A stretch of DNA of 64,000 bases. Origin: Papilionanthe hookeriana x Papilionanthe teres (Eukaryota > Streptophyta > Magnoliopsida > Asparagales > Orchidaceae). Every line of letters begins with the position of its first letter. Positions within the stretch are counted from its first letter, which is position 1. Below, one piece after another: positions 11,916 to 22,240 of this stretch. The notes beneath the pieces are model-generated. The model did no database searches, had not been told where the DNA came from, and worked only from the letters and a program-made list of their open reading frames with translations. The stretch is taken from NCBI GenBank assembly GCA_022702705.1, contig CM040423.1, positions 115,625,738-115,689,737 of the forward strand, given 5' to 3'. The translations under genes were made by a program, and so were the position numbers.

Positions 11916-13680
11916 AACTGTCATTGACGGGCGTGGTTGAGCTTGTCTAAGGTAGCATGAATGTTCTCTCTGTTGATCACTTCGCATGATGTTGATCCTT
12001 GCTTGGGTTGGAAACTTAAGCTTCAGGTGTATTACAAAGGTCACAATACCAAAGATGGATTGTATGGGTCTCCCGAAGATTGAATTATATGTTGATCTGA
12101 CTTAACAGCAATGAACTGCACCGAGTGGGTTGTCTGTCGAGGAAAATCTCTCATGAAAAGGGGAGATTTATTGTTCCCTCGACACGCACTAGTCGATTAT
12201 TAAAACCATAAAATGGCCTGCATGCTGGTTGAAGCCTGTTTCGTGTTAGTCCCAAACTTATGAAAGTAGAGTAGAATAAGACATCAATAGGCTCACATTA
12301 TCGATTATGATCCTTTTTATGTTGTAGTAGGGTTCACCAATTCTTGAACTAATGATGAAAGGGTCATGATGGGGATTCAGACTTTTTTCAAATCAGAATC
12401 ATTAAAAGTTATAGGCTCAAGATACAATTTCTTCTGCATTTATTCACTAAGTGCAGTGATAAGGACTTGATTAATCAGCAAGAGGCTCCAGCAATTATCA
12501 AAATTTTGCCCACGACTAGGTGACCCCCATGATGTTGTCTTTGTGTATGTTGCCCCAATAAGAGCATTATCAATGTCAGTTGGTTTGTTTTTTACAAATA
12601 TACCAAGATATCCCTACTAAATCAAACTTTTAATCTCTTCCTTGAGCTACTTGCACACTTTGGAGGTGTGGCCACGACTTCGATGAAAATGACAGTATCG
12701 TTCTTGATTCTTTGAGTTTAGATTTTAAGGGGGTGAGGCCACTTAATCGTTTGCTCATTATTTGATTTCCATCAAGATGTTAACATGCGACTTGTTGAGC
12801 GGTGTATACTCTTTCTTGGGTCTATACTCACTTCGTTGGCTCGCAGGCTGAGGAGGGAGGTCATGATGTCTATTTTATTTGGTCTTTCTCTGTTGTGAAT
12901 ATTAATTAATTATTGTCTCGATGTTACTCTTAAGCTTTCCCCCAAATTTCTCGAAATGCTCCTTATGTGCACTAATGTCCTCGTCTGCACTGATTTGGCC
13001 CTCAATACGATGGACAACGTCAGCATAAGAATGAACTGTCTCCCGCATCAATGATGACTAAAATGGTTTTAGGTGGAGTCCCCCAAGGAAAACTCCTCTT
13101 AGTAACTCAAGTTTACTCCCAGAATCTATCAGGCTTCAGCAGAAAACTTGCTAAAGTAGTCCTTAAGTGATTCTCCTTTACTTTGATGAATTCTTGAGAG
13201 ATGGGATGAATCATTGATGATCCGTCAATTTACTATAAAATGTTTCATAAAAATCTAGCAAGATCTATAAAGGTTTTTACAGTACTTTTCGGTAATGAAT
13301 AGAACTAGGTTTGAGCTTATATTTTAAGAGAGGCTGGGAACACATGACATAAAAGCATATCAGAGGTAGGCTGAATGTGCATGATTGCTCGATAATGATC
13401 AATGTGCTCGTAGGGATCAGTTATCCCTTCATATGTCTCAATGTTTGAAAGCTTGAAGCCAAATGGGATGGGGTATTGGAGGGCCACATCCGCTAAGTGA
13501 GAGGATTTATGGAGGTTATGCTGAGCATGTAGGCGATCCTTTTTCTCTATGGGGAACACTTCCCAGATGTGGCATCGTAGCTCGTTAGGAATGAATTCAT
13601 CTAGAATGGCAGCAATATGTGATGGTGTCAGGTGAGCTGCACAAGATGTATAAGTGAAACTTACAGTACAACATCTCAAC
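11916..13680 (-). pseudogene. Tat-type Ty3/gypsy gag and protease remnant
   Basis: Gag is the capsid/nucleocapsid protein and the downstream part is the aspartic protease. The best frame (13679-13317) carries a gag-core segment with GFKLSNIETYEG and DPYEHIDHYRAIM. Further down a zinc-knuckle-like RYCHFHRSRGHTSKVC (about 12702-12652) has the pattern CX2HX4HX4C. Below that, 12500-11950 reads only as scattered frames resembling the protease region of Tat-like elements. There are many stops and frameshifts. It lies just after a PBS and LTR (14054-15614), so it is the 5' coding end of an element whose pol is missing: it ends abruptly near 11915 against Athila sequence. Confidence 0.8.
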
Positions 13681-14053
13681 CTGGCAATTAAAGTGTTTCT
13701 TCATGAGAAAGGGGGCCAATACGAGTTCCTTCGAGTAGTCTATTTTTTGTAAGTCATTCAGTTAACGATAAACAAGCCTCGTTCAACGTTTTAGTAGCTG
13801 TTGTTGAGCTCCACGTAGGAGCTGTAGGATCTCAAGTTGAGACTCCTCCATTCTGCGCATTCAGTGTTCTATAGAAGGACTTGAAACACCCTCGTTGACA
13901 GGATAACATCTTCCAGAAGAAGTATGCCGCTCTTGGCTTTGTGAGTGTTCCCTAAAATTATGGGTTTTGGAGTGAGTTGCTTCGTTGTGTCGAATATTAT
14001 GTCTGGTGGCCGTGTAGCAATCAAGTAAGTACTTCAATGATGAGATTGAGAAG
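13681..14053 (-). other. Tat-type 5' leader between PBS and gag
   Basis: 373 bp between the primer-binding site and the first recognisable gag codons. It has no long open frame on the minus strand; the true gag start cannot be fixed because the gene is degraded. Confidence 0.5.
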
Positions 14054-14071
14054 TTCCCACAGACGGAGCCA
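14054..14071 (-). other. Primer-binding site of the Tat-type element
   Basis: The minus strand reads TGGCTCCGTCTGTGGGAA three bases after the end of an LTR (…GACATATCA). A TGG start directly after the LTR and the close match to primer sites common in plant Tat-like elements support the call. I did not assign the tRNA with confidence. Confidence 0.7.
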
Positions 14072-14074
14072 AAC

Positions 14075-15614
14075 TGATATGTCCCAAAAAATTCGTGATG
14101 GTTGAGTAGTGGATTATCATCTTAGCGTTGCACTAGAATTCAACACACACTCAGATGAAAGAAAAATATCCAGGGATTGCGCGAGAAAATTTTATGTGGA
14201 AAATCAGTAAAAGAAAAAAACCACGAGGCCTAGCACAGTTGTGAGAATCCACTATTACTTGATGATTATAGAAATCTCTTATCGTACAAATGATAAAGGG
14301 TAACAATATTTTTCAGATTACTAAGTCGACTGAAGGTATTTGGTTCGTGATGATTGAAGACGATCGATGATTGTCAAAGGAGATTAGCAGCGGTCGACGA
14401 CAGTCAGCGGGTTTTTACAATAGTCAGCAGTGGTCAACGACAGTCGGCAGTGGTCTACGATGGTCGATGGTGGTCGACGACGGTGGTTGTGGTCGATGAG
14501 ATTAAGTAGTGGTCGAAGACGGTCGGCGATGGTCGTCAGAGGTTTGTAGTGGTCGACGATGATCTTCGGTGGTCGATGACGGCCAGCGGTGGTCAAGGAC
14601 GGCTAGAGGTAGATGATGGATGTCGACAATGGTCGACGACGATCAGCGGTAGTCGACGACGATCAGCGGTAGTCAACGACGGTCGCGGTGGTGTTGAGCT
14701 TCAGCTCCTTCTCGAAGCCTTGAGTTCTATCTCAAGGCTTAAGCTCCTCCGTCATGAGAGGGGTGAGGTTGTATTTAAAATGACCTGGGTGCGATTAATA
14801 CTTGAATATGAACCACATTGATTGGACGGTTCAGAGAGCTTCTTTTAATCAAATGACGTTTGATGAACATTTGAGTGCTTTAACGATATCAGAATTGAGC
14901 AATATTGGGCTCGTTGATTTGTCTTGTCGAAACGCTCGATTCGACTATGAACTCACCAGATTCGACGTCGATTTGAACCTTCCAAAATGTGTCTGGAAAT
15001 CCTCCAAGTGTGGTTTAATGACCTGATCTAGGCTTGATTTGACTCAAATTAGACTAGTTTTTATATATTGGGTCCGTCTCATTGATCCGGTCAATTTGAC
15101 TATAAGTTTGCTAAAATCAGAGCTCTTATTGACTCTTAATGGAAGTTTGAATGTTTTTGCTCAAAAGATTGTCTTGAGATTCATGTTGGATGATGAAAAT
15201 TTATTGGTGGCATATCAATATTATTTGTTTAATTTATGTGGATTGAATAATATATTTATGTTTAACTTATTTATTAACGGCACACAAAAATATTATTTAT
15301 ATTTGTTTCATTTGATTAATAGTTAAATCAAACACAATTTTTTTAATAAGCCAGTGTATGTCTTCAAATTTGTTTGACGACCCTACAGTGACGCTGGATA
15401 TAATTGGTTGCGTGCAACACAATTTTTCTTAATAAAGTTTCTTGGCAGTATAAAATTAATGTTAGTGTAATTAGCAATAATTTTAATATCTTTATTAATT
15501 AAGCTTGTTGGTATTCGCGCCGATCAGATCTTAATTTTATAAAGTAATTTGTTGCTCGTTTAATTTAAAAAACTGAACAATTGAATTGACACCATCTTTT
15601 ATAAAGCTGGAACA
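14075..15614 (-). mobile_element. LTR of the Tat-type element (about 1540 bp)
   Basis: On the minus strand it begins TGTTCCAGC and ends GGACATATCA, with the PBS three bases downstream, so by position it is a 5' LTR. Just outside its start, 15615-15625, the minus strand reads ATTTGGGGGAG, which looks like a polypurine tract and would fit a 3' LTR. The LTR contains a GGTCGACGACGGTC-type minisatellite. No second copy lies in the window, so the ends rest on TG...CA, the PBS and the tract. Confidence 0.65.
14375..14700. repeat. Degenerate GTGGTCGACGACGGTC minisatellite in the LTR
   Basis: Roughly 12-24 bp units built of TGGTCGACGA, CGGTCAGCGG and similar words are repeated for about 325 bp, GC-richer than the surroundings. 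It opens frames on both strands (for example 14384-14596 minus, 14549-14821 plus) that are repeat artefacts. Confidence 0.85.
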
Positions 15615-15891
15615 CTCCCCCAAATGATATCACTCGATTAGAAATAATCCCAATCTGAGGTATTTACAACTTAAAAATGAACAAGCGTCTAGAGAAAAAA
15701 ATTGTTATGTTTGATTGAAAAATTTGTTTCTTGGACACATTTATTTTATTTAATAGGACAAATTTTAGAAAGGAACAGGGGTATTAATTGTTTTTGCTTT
15801 GGGAACCAGCTTAAAACTGAGATTAAGCGTGCGTTTGTGGTGGGATGCGGTACGGTACTTTAATTTTTTTATGTTTAATAAATTTATATTT
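15615..15891. other. Non-coding AT-rich stretch
   Basis: It starts with the polypurine-like tract (minus strand) beside the Tat LTR. Nothing else is recognised. The last 16 bases (15876-15891) are the left duplication of the short RTE insertion. Confidence 0.6.
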
Positions 15892-15995
15892 CTTAGTAGA
15901 ATTAAACGAAAAATTGACACTAAATAGGATGCAATGGAGAAAAAGGATTGATGTAGCTGACCCCACTTGATGGGATTAAGGCTTTGTTGTTGTTG
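15892..15995 (+). mobile_element. 104-bp RTE LINE 3' fragment
   Basis: A very short RTE copy whose frame still reads the extreme C-terminus of RTE RT (LTLNRMQWRKRIDVADPT), followed by the CCCCACTTGATGGG hairpin and a TTG-repeat tail. It is flanked by exact 16-bp duplications taataaatttatattt (15876-15891 and 15996-16011). Extreme 5' truncation on insertion explains it. Confidence 0.92.
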
Positions 15996-16011
15996 TAATA
16001 AATTTATATTT

Positions 16012-16210
16012 TACATGTATCCTCAAAAATTTAGCTTAAATGTTTGTTTTTCTCATCAAATTTGATTATTCATGGTGATTGTTAAAAATTTATAGTCTGA
16101 CATTTTATAATTTTATTTTTTTTTGCAATAGCCACCACAATTTTTAAACATCAATTTCTTCTTTAACAACTTTACAATTGTTTCTCAACTGCAGCTACGC
16201 CAAAATAGGC
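16012..16210. other. Non-coding stretch
   Basis: AT-rich sequence with no recognisable feature. Confidence 0.5.
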
Positions 16211-16390
16211 CCTAAATTGTGAGAATATATTGCATCAGAACATCTTAGCCACACATCAACCAACTTAAAAAAAAATATTTACAGTGAGACCCACTCCCTT
16301 ACTCATACATTCTTTGGTTAATGTGTGGCACATATTGAAACTACGCACGTAACTCTATGTGCGGAGTCCTGATGCAATATTTTGTCCTAA
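16211..16390. mobile_element. MITE-like inverted-repeat element (candidate)
   Basis: The left end has AATATATTGCATCAGAAC and the right end has its imperfect reverse complement GTCCTGATGCAATATT. Inside these, GCCACACATCAACCA (left) and TGGTTAATGTGTGGC (right) also pair. CCTAAA occurs on both outer sides and may be a duplication. There is no coding sequence. It looks like a small non-autonomous DNA transposon; superfamily unknown. Confidence 0.5.
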
Positions 16391-17040
16391 AATGCAAGTA
16401 GCAAATGTGATTTATTTTAGAGTTATTTTTTAAATAAAACGCCATCATTATGTGCCCTTTGAGTTAAAAAGTTGTTTTTTAGTCAAGGTATATTCCATAA
16501 AAATTATTATTTTTTAAATCGAGAAATAAATTTCTACGTATAATTGTACTAAGAAAAATGTAGGATTGAACTTTATATGCATAAATAAAATTAGATTATG
16601 TAAGGTTAAACTGACTAAATTTATAAGTGTAATTGAGCTGAGTCAATTTTGAGCCGCACTCAGTTTAAGCTTAAATTTGATTATGTAAAGGAGGTCGAAG
16701 ATGGAAGTTAAATTCGAACTTAATTCTATGAGTTCATGCCACTTTGCTAGCATGAGGTGGTGCTTGAGCTTAATAACATGATAAGTATAATTAAAAACTA
16801 TTAGATAAAAATAAGAAGTCATAAAGTGATACTTATTTATATATTTTTAAAGATTTATCACTTATTAAGAATGACTTGTACGTTTGTGAGGTGGCCTGAA
16901 ATCGTAGAATTAAATTTAAAATTGACCTCAACCACGACAAATTAATTAAATCTAAGCTCAAGCTAAGAGTGACTAAAAACTTGCTACACTTCCAAATATA
17001 ATTATTTTATCTATGTGAAATTTAATTTCACTTATACTTA
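16391..17040. other. Non-coding AT-rich stretch
   Basis: No ORF, repeat or regulatory feature that I can support. Confidence 0.5.
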
Positions 17041-18060
17041 GGGTCAGTTTTGCACAGCAGCAGTTTATTTAAAAACTGTTGGGTAGCAGTTGTGGTGGGA
17101 AACTGCTGCAGATAAGCTGACTATATGTTTGTTTCTTGCAGTTTTAAAACAGTCGTGGCACATCTTTTTCTGGACAAATGATCATTCTGCCCATGTACTA
17201 TATAATTGTTTACAACAGAAGTGTTCATACTAGCACATTCCATACTTAAAAGTAAATATCAAGTTCGAAACTCCAACACAGCCACTACACCACTATCACT
17301 ACACACCAACATATCCACAACACTACTACCACCACTTCCACATGCCAACACACGGCTCATAAAACATTTCAAAGTCATTTTTATTTTCAATTTATTGCAC
17401 TTTCAATCATTACCGCCATCAACATTCAACCAACAATGTAAATGGAATAGAGCAGGCAGAAACGAGTCTATTAACATGATGTAGCATAAAGAGCAGAAAT
17501 CATCGTCCGAGCAAATCACAGAGAATCTAAAAAAATCTTAAAATCCAGCATAAATTGAAAACCATCAAAAGATAAGAGCACAGAGAACTCAGTAAAAAGC
17601 ATTGCATATAAGTGTTTGCAAATCAAAAGCCATCGCATAGTTAAGGTAGATAATACTGGAATAGAGGAAAGAGGAATATGAACCACCACAGAGGGCGGAC
17701 CCAGTGATCCAAACCGAGCCAAAGAACAAAGAAGAGAGGGAGAGGAACAATGAAAAGGTCACTGCAACAACCACCAAAAAGTTATGACAAGAATAACAAG
17801 AGATGGAGCCTCGTAAGAATCGTGAGAAAGGAAATTTAGAGCAAGAATAGCAAGAATGGCAGAGGAGAAGAGAAGCAGGACAGGCCCGTCAACTAGTACC
17901 GAAGGAATGCGGCTCGTAAGGTCGAACCCACTGCCTGTTTTACCTCACAACTATCCAATTAAACGGACACACTGTATTTACCAAACACACGCCGAGTGGC
18001 ATTGGGCCTCACCACAAGCATTAAGCCGCCCCATATGAGGCCTTACACAATTCCATCCTA
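17041..18060. other. Unassigned stretch, possible degraded DNA transposon
   Basis: The left part (17044-17110) has CAGCAGTTT and AAACTGCTG words in inverted arrangement, of the type seen at ends of plant DNA transposons. The right part (17960-18040) has CCAAACACACGCC and GGGCCTCACC. Short frames here (for example 17589-17777 minus, 17856-18038 plus) match nothing I recognise. No terminal inverted repeat pair or duplication could be demonstrated. Confidence 0.25.
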
Positions 18061-18505
18061 CATTTTTCTTAATTTATGTTTACTTATAAAATAATATTGA
18101 GTTTAAAATTTTTGATTATTATGAAACGCGGGTTTAATTGGCATTTTATTTAAAAATATTCTTTTTAATTAAAATGCATCTAATAAGCACGTTATATTAA
18201 AAAATAAATTCTAAGTTACAACGCAATTGTTAGTCCCAAAACAGTTAATATATCCACTCCATTTTAAATTTATCAAATTTTTTGTTTTGGTTCATTTCTA
18301 TTTTCATTTTTTATATTTTTATTTTATTATTTAAAAATATATGTTTCATATTTTATCTATTTATTATTAAATGTAAATTAATTTATTTCTAAAAGATACC
18401 AGAAATAGTTCTTAGAATTTTTGTTTGTTTCTAAAAATTAAATTTGATTATAATTTTAATTAAATTATCAATAAAAAATTAGAATAAATAAAATGAACTC
18501 AAACA
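18061..18505. other. Non-coding AT-rich stretch
   Basis: Very AT-rich with short poly-A/T runs; nothing recognised. Confidence 0.5.
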
Positions 18506-18585
18506 TACAACAACAAAGTCTTAATCCCACTAAGTTAGTTCGGCTACATTTTTTTTCCATTGCATCCAATTTAGTTAAAAAGCAC
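18506..18585 (-). mobile_element. Short RTE LINE 3' fragment
   Basis: ACAACAACAAAG followed by TCTTAATCCCACTAAG and TCCATTGCATCC is the RTE 3' end read on the minus strand, as at 10074-10145. It is more diverged than the other copies and no duplication was found. Confidence 0.75.
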
Positions 18586-18757
18586 CGCAAACATCTTATA
18601 AATAATATCAAAATATGCATTAGTTTTTTATTTAAAATAAAAAAAAACTCTAAAAAAATTAATTTCCCACACTTCACCTACTAAAGCTATAGAGTTAATA
18701 AGGGAGAATTACACGAATACTAGTCAATTAAAATTAACTGTAGCCATTAGATATTTG

Positions 18758-19180
18758 TCAATACGTAAGAATTGGGTGGTATGTAGGCGGACCCCCTAAT
18801 AATAATAATTTCAAAACAAAATCATTCTCCTCTCCCGCTGAAGTCATAGCGAATAAGCAGGTGCCACATTCAAGATCAAAGTTTGTCCATTCATATAAAC
18901 TGAAATGACTGGTAATGGACCGCTCAACTACTTCGAAGACTAAACCATGCTCTCTTTCTAGATTGAAAGCTACTGACACCGGATTAGTTTGTCTAATGAC
19001 AACAGCCTTTATATCGAAGCTTTCAACGGAAGAAATCCGACTCAAATAATTAAGATAAACATCAGCCTGTGAAACGATATCAATCGCTTTTTGTGGAGGT
19101 TGGAGTCTTCTATTTGTTTGACAAATGAACGAGTATTTTGGATAAGGTGGAGTAAGATTTTGGGGCATTTTATTCATCAT
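18758..19180 (-). CDS. Orphan ORF, 140 aa, unknown
   Basis: An uninterrupted ATG-initiated frame in an AT-rich region, with a double Met start and evenly mixed composition. A central part (ISSVESFDIKAVVIRQTNP, then a VFEVVERSI segment and an FSLYEWTNF segment) looks protein-like rather than low complexity. I recognise no family, signal peptide or membrane segment. It may be one exon of a host gene or a captured gene fragment; the last residues (GGPPTYHPILTY) could be intron readthrough. It is the best candidate for non-transposon coding sequence here, but support is weak. Confidence 0.3.
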   Translation of the reverse strand: MMNKMPQNLTPPYPKYSFICQTNRRLQPPQKAIDIVSQADVYLNYLSRISSVESFDIKAVVIRQTNPVSVAFNLEREHGLVFEVVERSITSHFSLYEWTNFDLECGTCLFAMTSAGEENDFVLKLLLLGGPPTYHPILTY

Positions 19181-19499
19181 ATGAATTGAATTCGTGGGGT
19201 TTGAAACACCATCAGCTGATAATGTGTGCCTCTGATTGCTAATCCATAAGTCAGCAGTGGAGACAAAATTATTTTTAGAGTGACCAAAATTGGCAATTTT
19301 AAAAATAGTTTTGATTTTTTTTTATTGTAGTTTATTAGTTTTATATAATATTTATTATTACTATTATTATTATTTTATGAAAAGAAATTTAAACATAAAT
19401 TTAAAACTAAAATAATTTAAACAATTTGAAACAAATAAAAAATAATACACTCACGGAGAAATAGGAAATTTTACTAATATTTGAAAAAAATTACAAAAA
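19181..19499. other. Non-coding stretch
   Basis: AT-rich with a T-run at 19314-19324 that could be the minus-strand poly(A) of the adjacent L1 fragment. Not demonstrated. Confidence 0.35.
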
Positions 19500-20539
19500 T
19501 TTATGAGGTGGAATCCTCTGAACTCAAAAGAATACAACACACACAAAGTTAAAACCTAAGAATCCACCAACTTAGTATAACTCACACTACAGACCCAATA
19601 TCCAAAAAATAAAAGTACATAAAAAATGTGCAAAAGTAAAAAAGGTGTCTCAAATATCAAAGACATTTCTGGCATCTCAAGTAAGGGGTATCAAGAAAGT
19701 CACCAGCAACCAATTTTTGTAGCTCAGTTGGAGGAGTCTTCCCCACCACTGGCACATCTCTTCAAGCTCCCTCCCTGACAACCAATGAGCTGGCTCATTG
19801 CCTTCTCTTAAATATCTTTCCAAACAATGTTTATTTGTAAAAAATCTTTATTGAATCTATTAATATAATGTATATTATCCAAGGTGCCTTTCTTCTTCCA
19901 TGCAATATTTCCACTATAATAGTGGAGTGCACTTCCACCTTCAAGTAACACAAATTAGCACACCTAGCAATGTGAACAACCATGGAAACAGCTAAAGCTT
20001 CAGCTTCCAGAGGATTATCTGCAAAACATGGAGAAAAAAAGTAATACAAAATGTGCCCCTTCACATCTCTAAATATGCCATCAGCCCCAGCAGACTTTTC
20101 ATTCCAACTAGCACATGTGTTTACGTTTCTGTACTACCCCCCCCCTCCAAAACTCCCATAAGAGAAAGTAGCAAGCCAATAAAAAAGGATGTTATATGTT
20201 TTCTAAAGTTGGTCACATTATATATGTAAGCCAAGGTATTAGCAAGAATCATAGTGCCATTCATAGTTTTCCCTAAATGCTTAATAAATTTCCAGGCCAT
20301 CCACATAAACAAAAAATGATATATGGGAAAATTTGTAAGAAATGTTGTTTAAGAGAGTTAGAATTCCAAATTCTACGATAGTCAAAATTGTTCACCCAAG
20401 AGTTGTGGAGATTAATTTTAAGCTGTCTCCACAAGACTTCCACACAGACATAGCTATGAGACAAGAGAAATGTAGGTGATTAACACTTTCTCCCTCCACT
20501 CTGCAAAGAATACACTGAGACACTGATCCACCGATAACT
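19500..20539 (-). pseudogene. Older L1-type LINE fragment (zf-RVT and RNase H end)
   Basis: On the minus strand the sequence reads a zinc-binding reverse-transcriptase C-terminal segment, CILCRVEGESVNHLHFSC (about 20515-20462), then VAWKFIKHLGKTMNGTM, and then an RNase H-like part with NPLEAEALAVSMVVHIARC (about 20020) and REGNEPAHWLSG (about 19800). These are the last domains of a plant L1 ORF2. Stops and frameshifts interrupt it. It begins abruptly at the (AT)n tract at 20540, where a nearly full-length L1 and an Athila LTR end meet it. The upstream domains are not adjacent. Confidence 0.8.
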
Positions 20540-20544
20540 TCTTA

Positions 20545-20578
<34 letters not shown>
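20540..20578. repeat. (AT)n tract, left duplication of the L1 insertion
   Basis: TCTTATGATATAT followed by AT repeats to 20578. The same start recurs at 25866-25901, on the other side of the L1, so both are taken as its target-site duplication (over 30 bp, length blurred by microsatellite slippage). Confidence 0.65.
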
Positions 20579-20580
<2 letters not shown>

Positions 20581-20771
20581 AAAGAAAGGAGCAAACACTT
20601 GCTCCCTACATGTTAATCAAATTGGTAAACCAGAATCTGCCCCAGGGGGGAGGTGGCATTTACATGAGAACACTACACTACCAGAAATATAAAAACTTAT
20701 ACATGTCTTGCTATGGCAGTATACCCAAAAACCAAAAAAACCATCATAAAGGAGAAACCAAATCAGCAGCA

Positions 20772-21438
20772 TCAGTCCTCAATAATTCTGAAATGGGGGG
20801 CCTGAAAAATATCTGCTTCCAAAAGAAAAGACAGTTGAGGTGGTGGAGACTTAGAGATTCTTACTACCTGCTCAGTGATGGCTGATTTAGCTAGCCATCT
20901 TGCCGGCCTATTACCTTCCTTATGGATGAAGCTGAAGTGAACAGAAATTTGATGAGTGAGAGTCTTGATTCTTTTAATCCATTGAGAGTGGTGCCAGGGA
21001 GGTGCAACAGCCTGTTGCATGTACTGAATAATAGAGGTGGAGTCACCCTCCACAGTTATATTGGCCCAATGGTTATATGTAGCAATATAGATGGCCCAGA
21101 AAACTGCTGCCAAATCAGCTTCAAGTGGATCAGCAGCCAACATAGGGGACCGAAAATAACCGATGCACTTACCTTTATGGTTCCCGAAAATGCCTCCAAT
21201 ACCAACGAACCCGATCACCGAAAGCACCATCGGTGTTCACTTTAATTGTGGGGTGAGTAGGAGTCTTCCAATGGATGAGAATGATTTTGGTGTTTCTCTG
21301 GTGGTCAGGGATAGGGGTGCTAAGGATGCTGGGGAAATGTTTATGAGTGATCAGCTTGGAAATGAATGATTGACAGTTGGCAACAACCATTTCAGCTCTG
21401 CAGACCCTCCCATCAAACTTCAACCCATTCCTATGCAT
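20772..21438 (-). pseudogene. L1 ORF2 C-terminal RNase H domain
   Basis: This domain degrades the RNA strand during retrotransposition. Two overlapping frames (21438-21175 and 21230-20772) carry the catalytic pattern: IKVNTDGAF (first Asp), PLEADLAAVFWA (Glu), VEGDSTSIIQYM (Asp), and the C-terminal HKEGNRPARWLAKSA. One frameshift near 21200 separates the first Asp from the rest. Otherwise the domain is well preserved. A similar, older copy is in the L1 fragment at 19.5-20.5 kb. Confidence 0.85.
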
Positions 21439-22240
21439 CTAAATGAACCAAGCCACAATGAAAGGAATGCAACCCACCTTGGTCTTCTGCCATGATTCCT
21501 AGCACACAAGCAGGTCCTGCCAATCCAGCAATAAAGTGGAGAAATTGAAAAGATTCAGGACACCATTCCATACTTTTTGAGCAAAAGGGCAGGAGAAGAA
21601 AAGGTGTTGAACAGTCTCAGCATGACACTGACATAAATAACATTTAGATGGTCCTCTCAGGCCTTTTAACTTGAGAATGTCATCTGTGGGTATGTAGTTA
21701 TGAAACACTCTCCATATCATGAAGGACATAGAGGGGGTGAGATATTTATTCTAAATTATCTTTCCCCAGCTGGCAGGAGACCAGTTATAAATCTTTTGAT
21801 AAATGTGTTTGGTGAGGGTATGCTTCCTAGCAGAATTCTAGATAATTCTGTCAGGGAGGGATCTGTCAAACTGAATATTGGCAATTTGGCTGACTAAATC
21901 CTCTTCCAGGAATTGTTGAAGTTTGGGAATGGACCAACTGTCCCCTTCCCAGCATGAAGCCACTGGGAAAAGAGTTTTAACAGTGTTGGGTAAGGCCACC
22001 AACATCTCTTCAGGGTACCACTTATCATGCCAAAAAGAAATATCCCCTTTGCCCAGCTCCCACAGGAAAAGAGATTCAGCAACCTCTCTATGCCTCACCA
22101 TATGCTTCCATATCCTTGAACTACCAGTTTTACAGCAAGCATTAGTGGGGTGAATGTCCTTGCAATATTTACCTTTCAAAAACTGAGCCCAGAGAGACTT
22201 CTGCTGCCTGAAGAGGATCCAAAGCTTGCTAAAGTTCACT
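21439..22240 (-). pseudogene. L1 ORF2 linker and zinc-binding (zf-RVT) region
   Basis: Frames 22239-21838 and 21729-21499 carry the region between RT and RNase H: WAQFLKGKYC, FWHDKWYPEE, and then CYLCQCHAETVQHLFFSCPF, a CX2C...HX4C zinc-binding motif. A frameshift lies between the two frames. The domain is typical of plant L1 ORF2 and is thought to help nucleic-acid binding. Confidence 0.85.

Noticed and set aside
17206..17777. Short hydrophobic frames as a small membrane protein or signal peptide gene
   Set aside because: Overlapping frames on both strands, no conserved context, no recognisable family.
20541..20885. 113-codon frame starting in the AT repeat
   Set aside because: Starts in the microsatellite and runs antisense through the L1 3' end.
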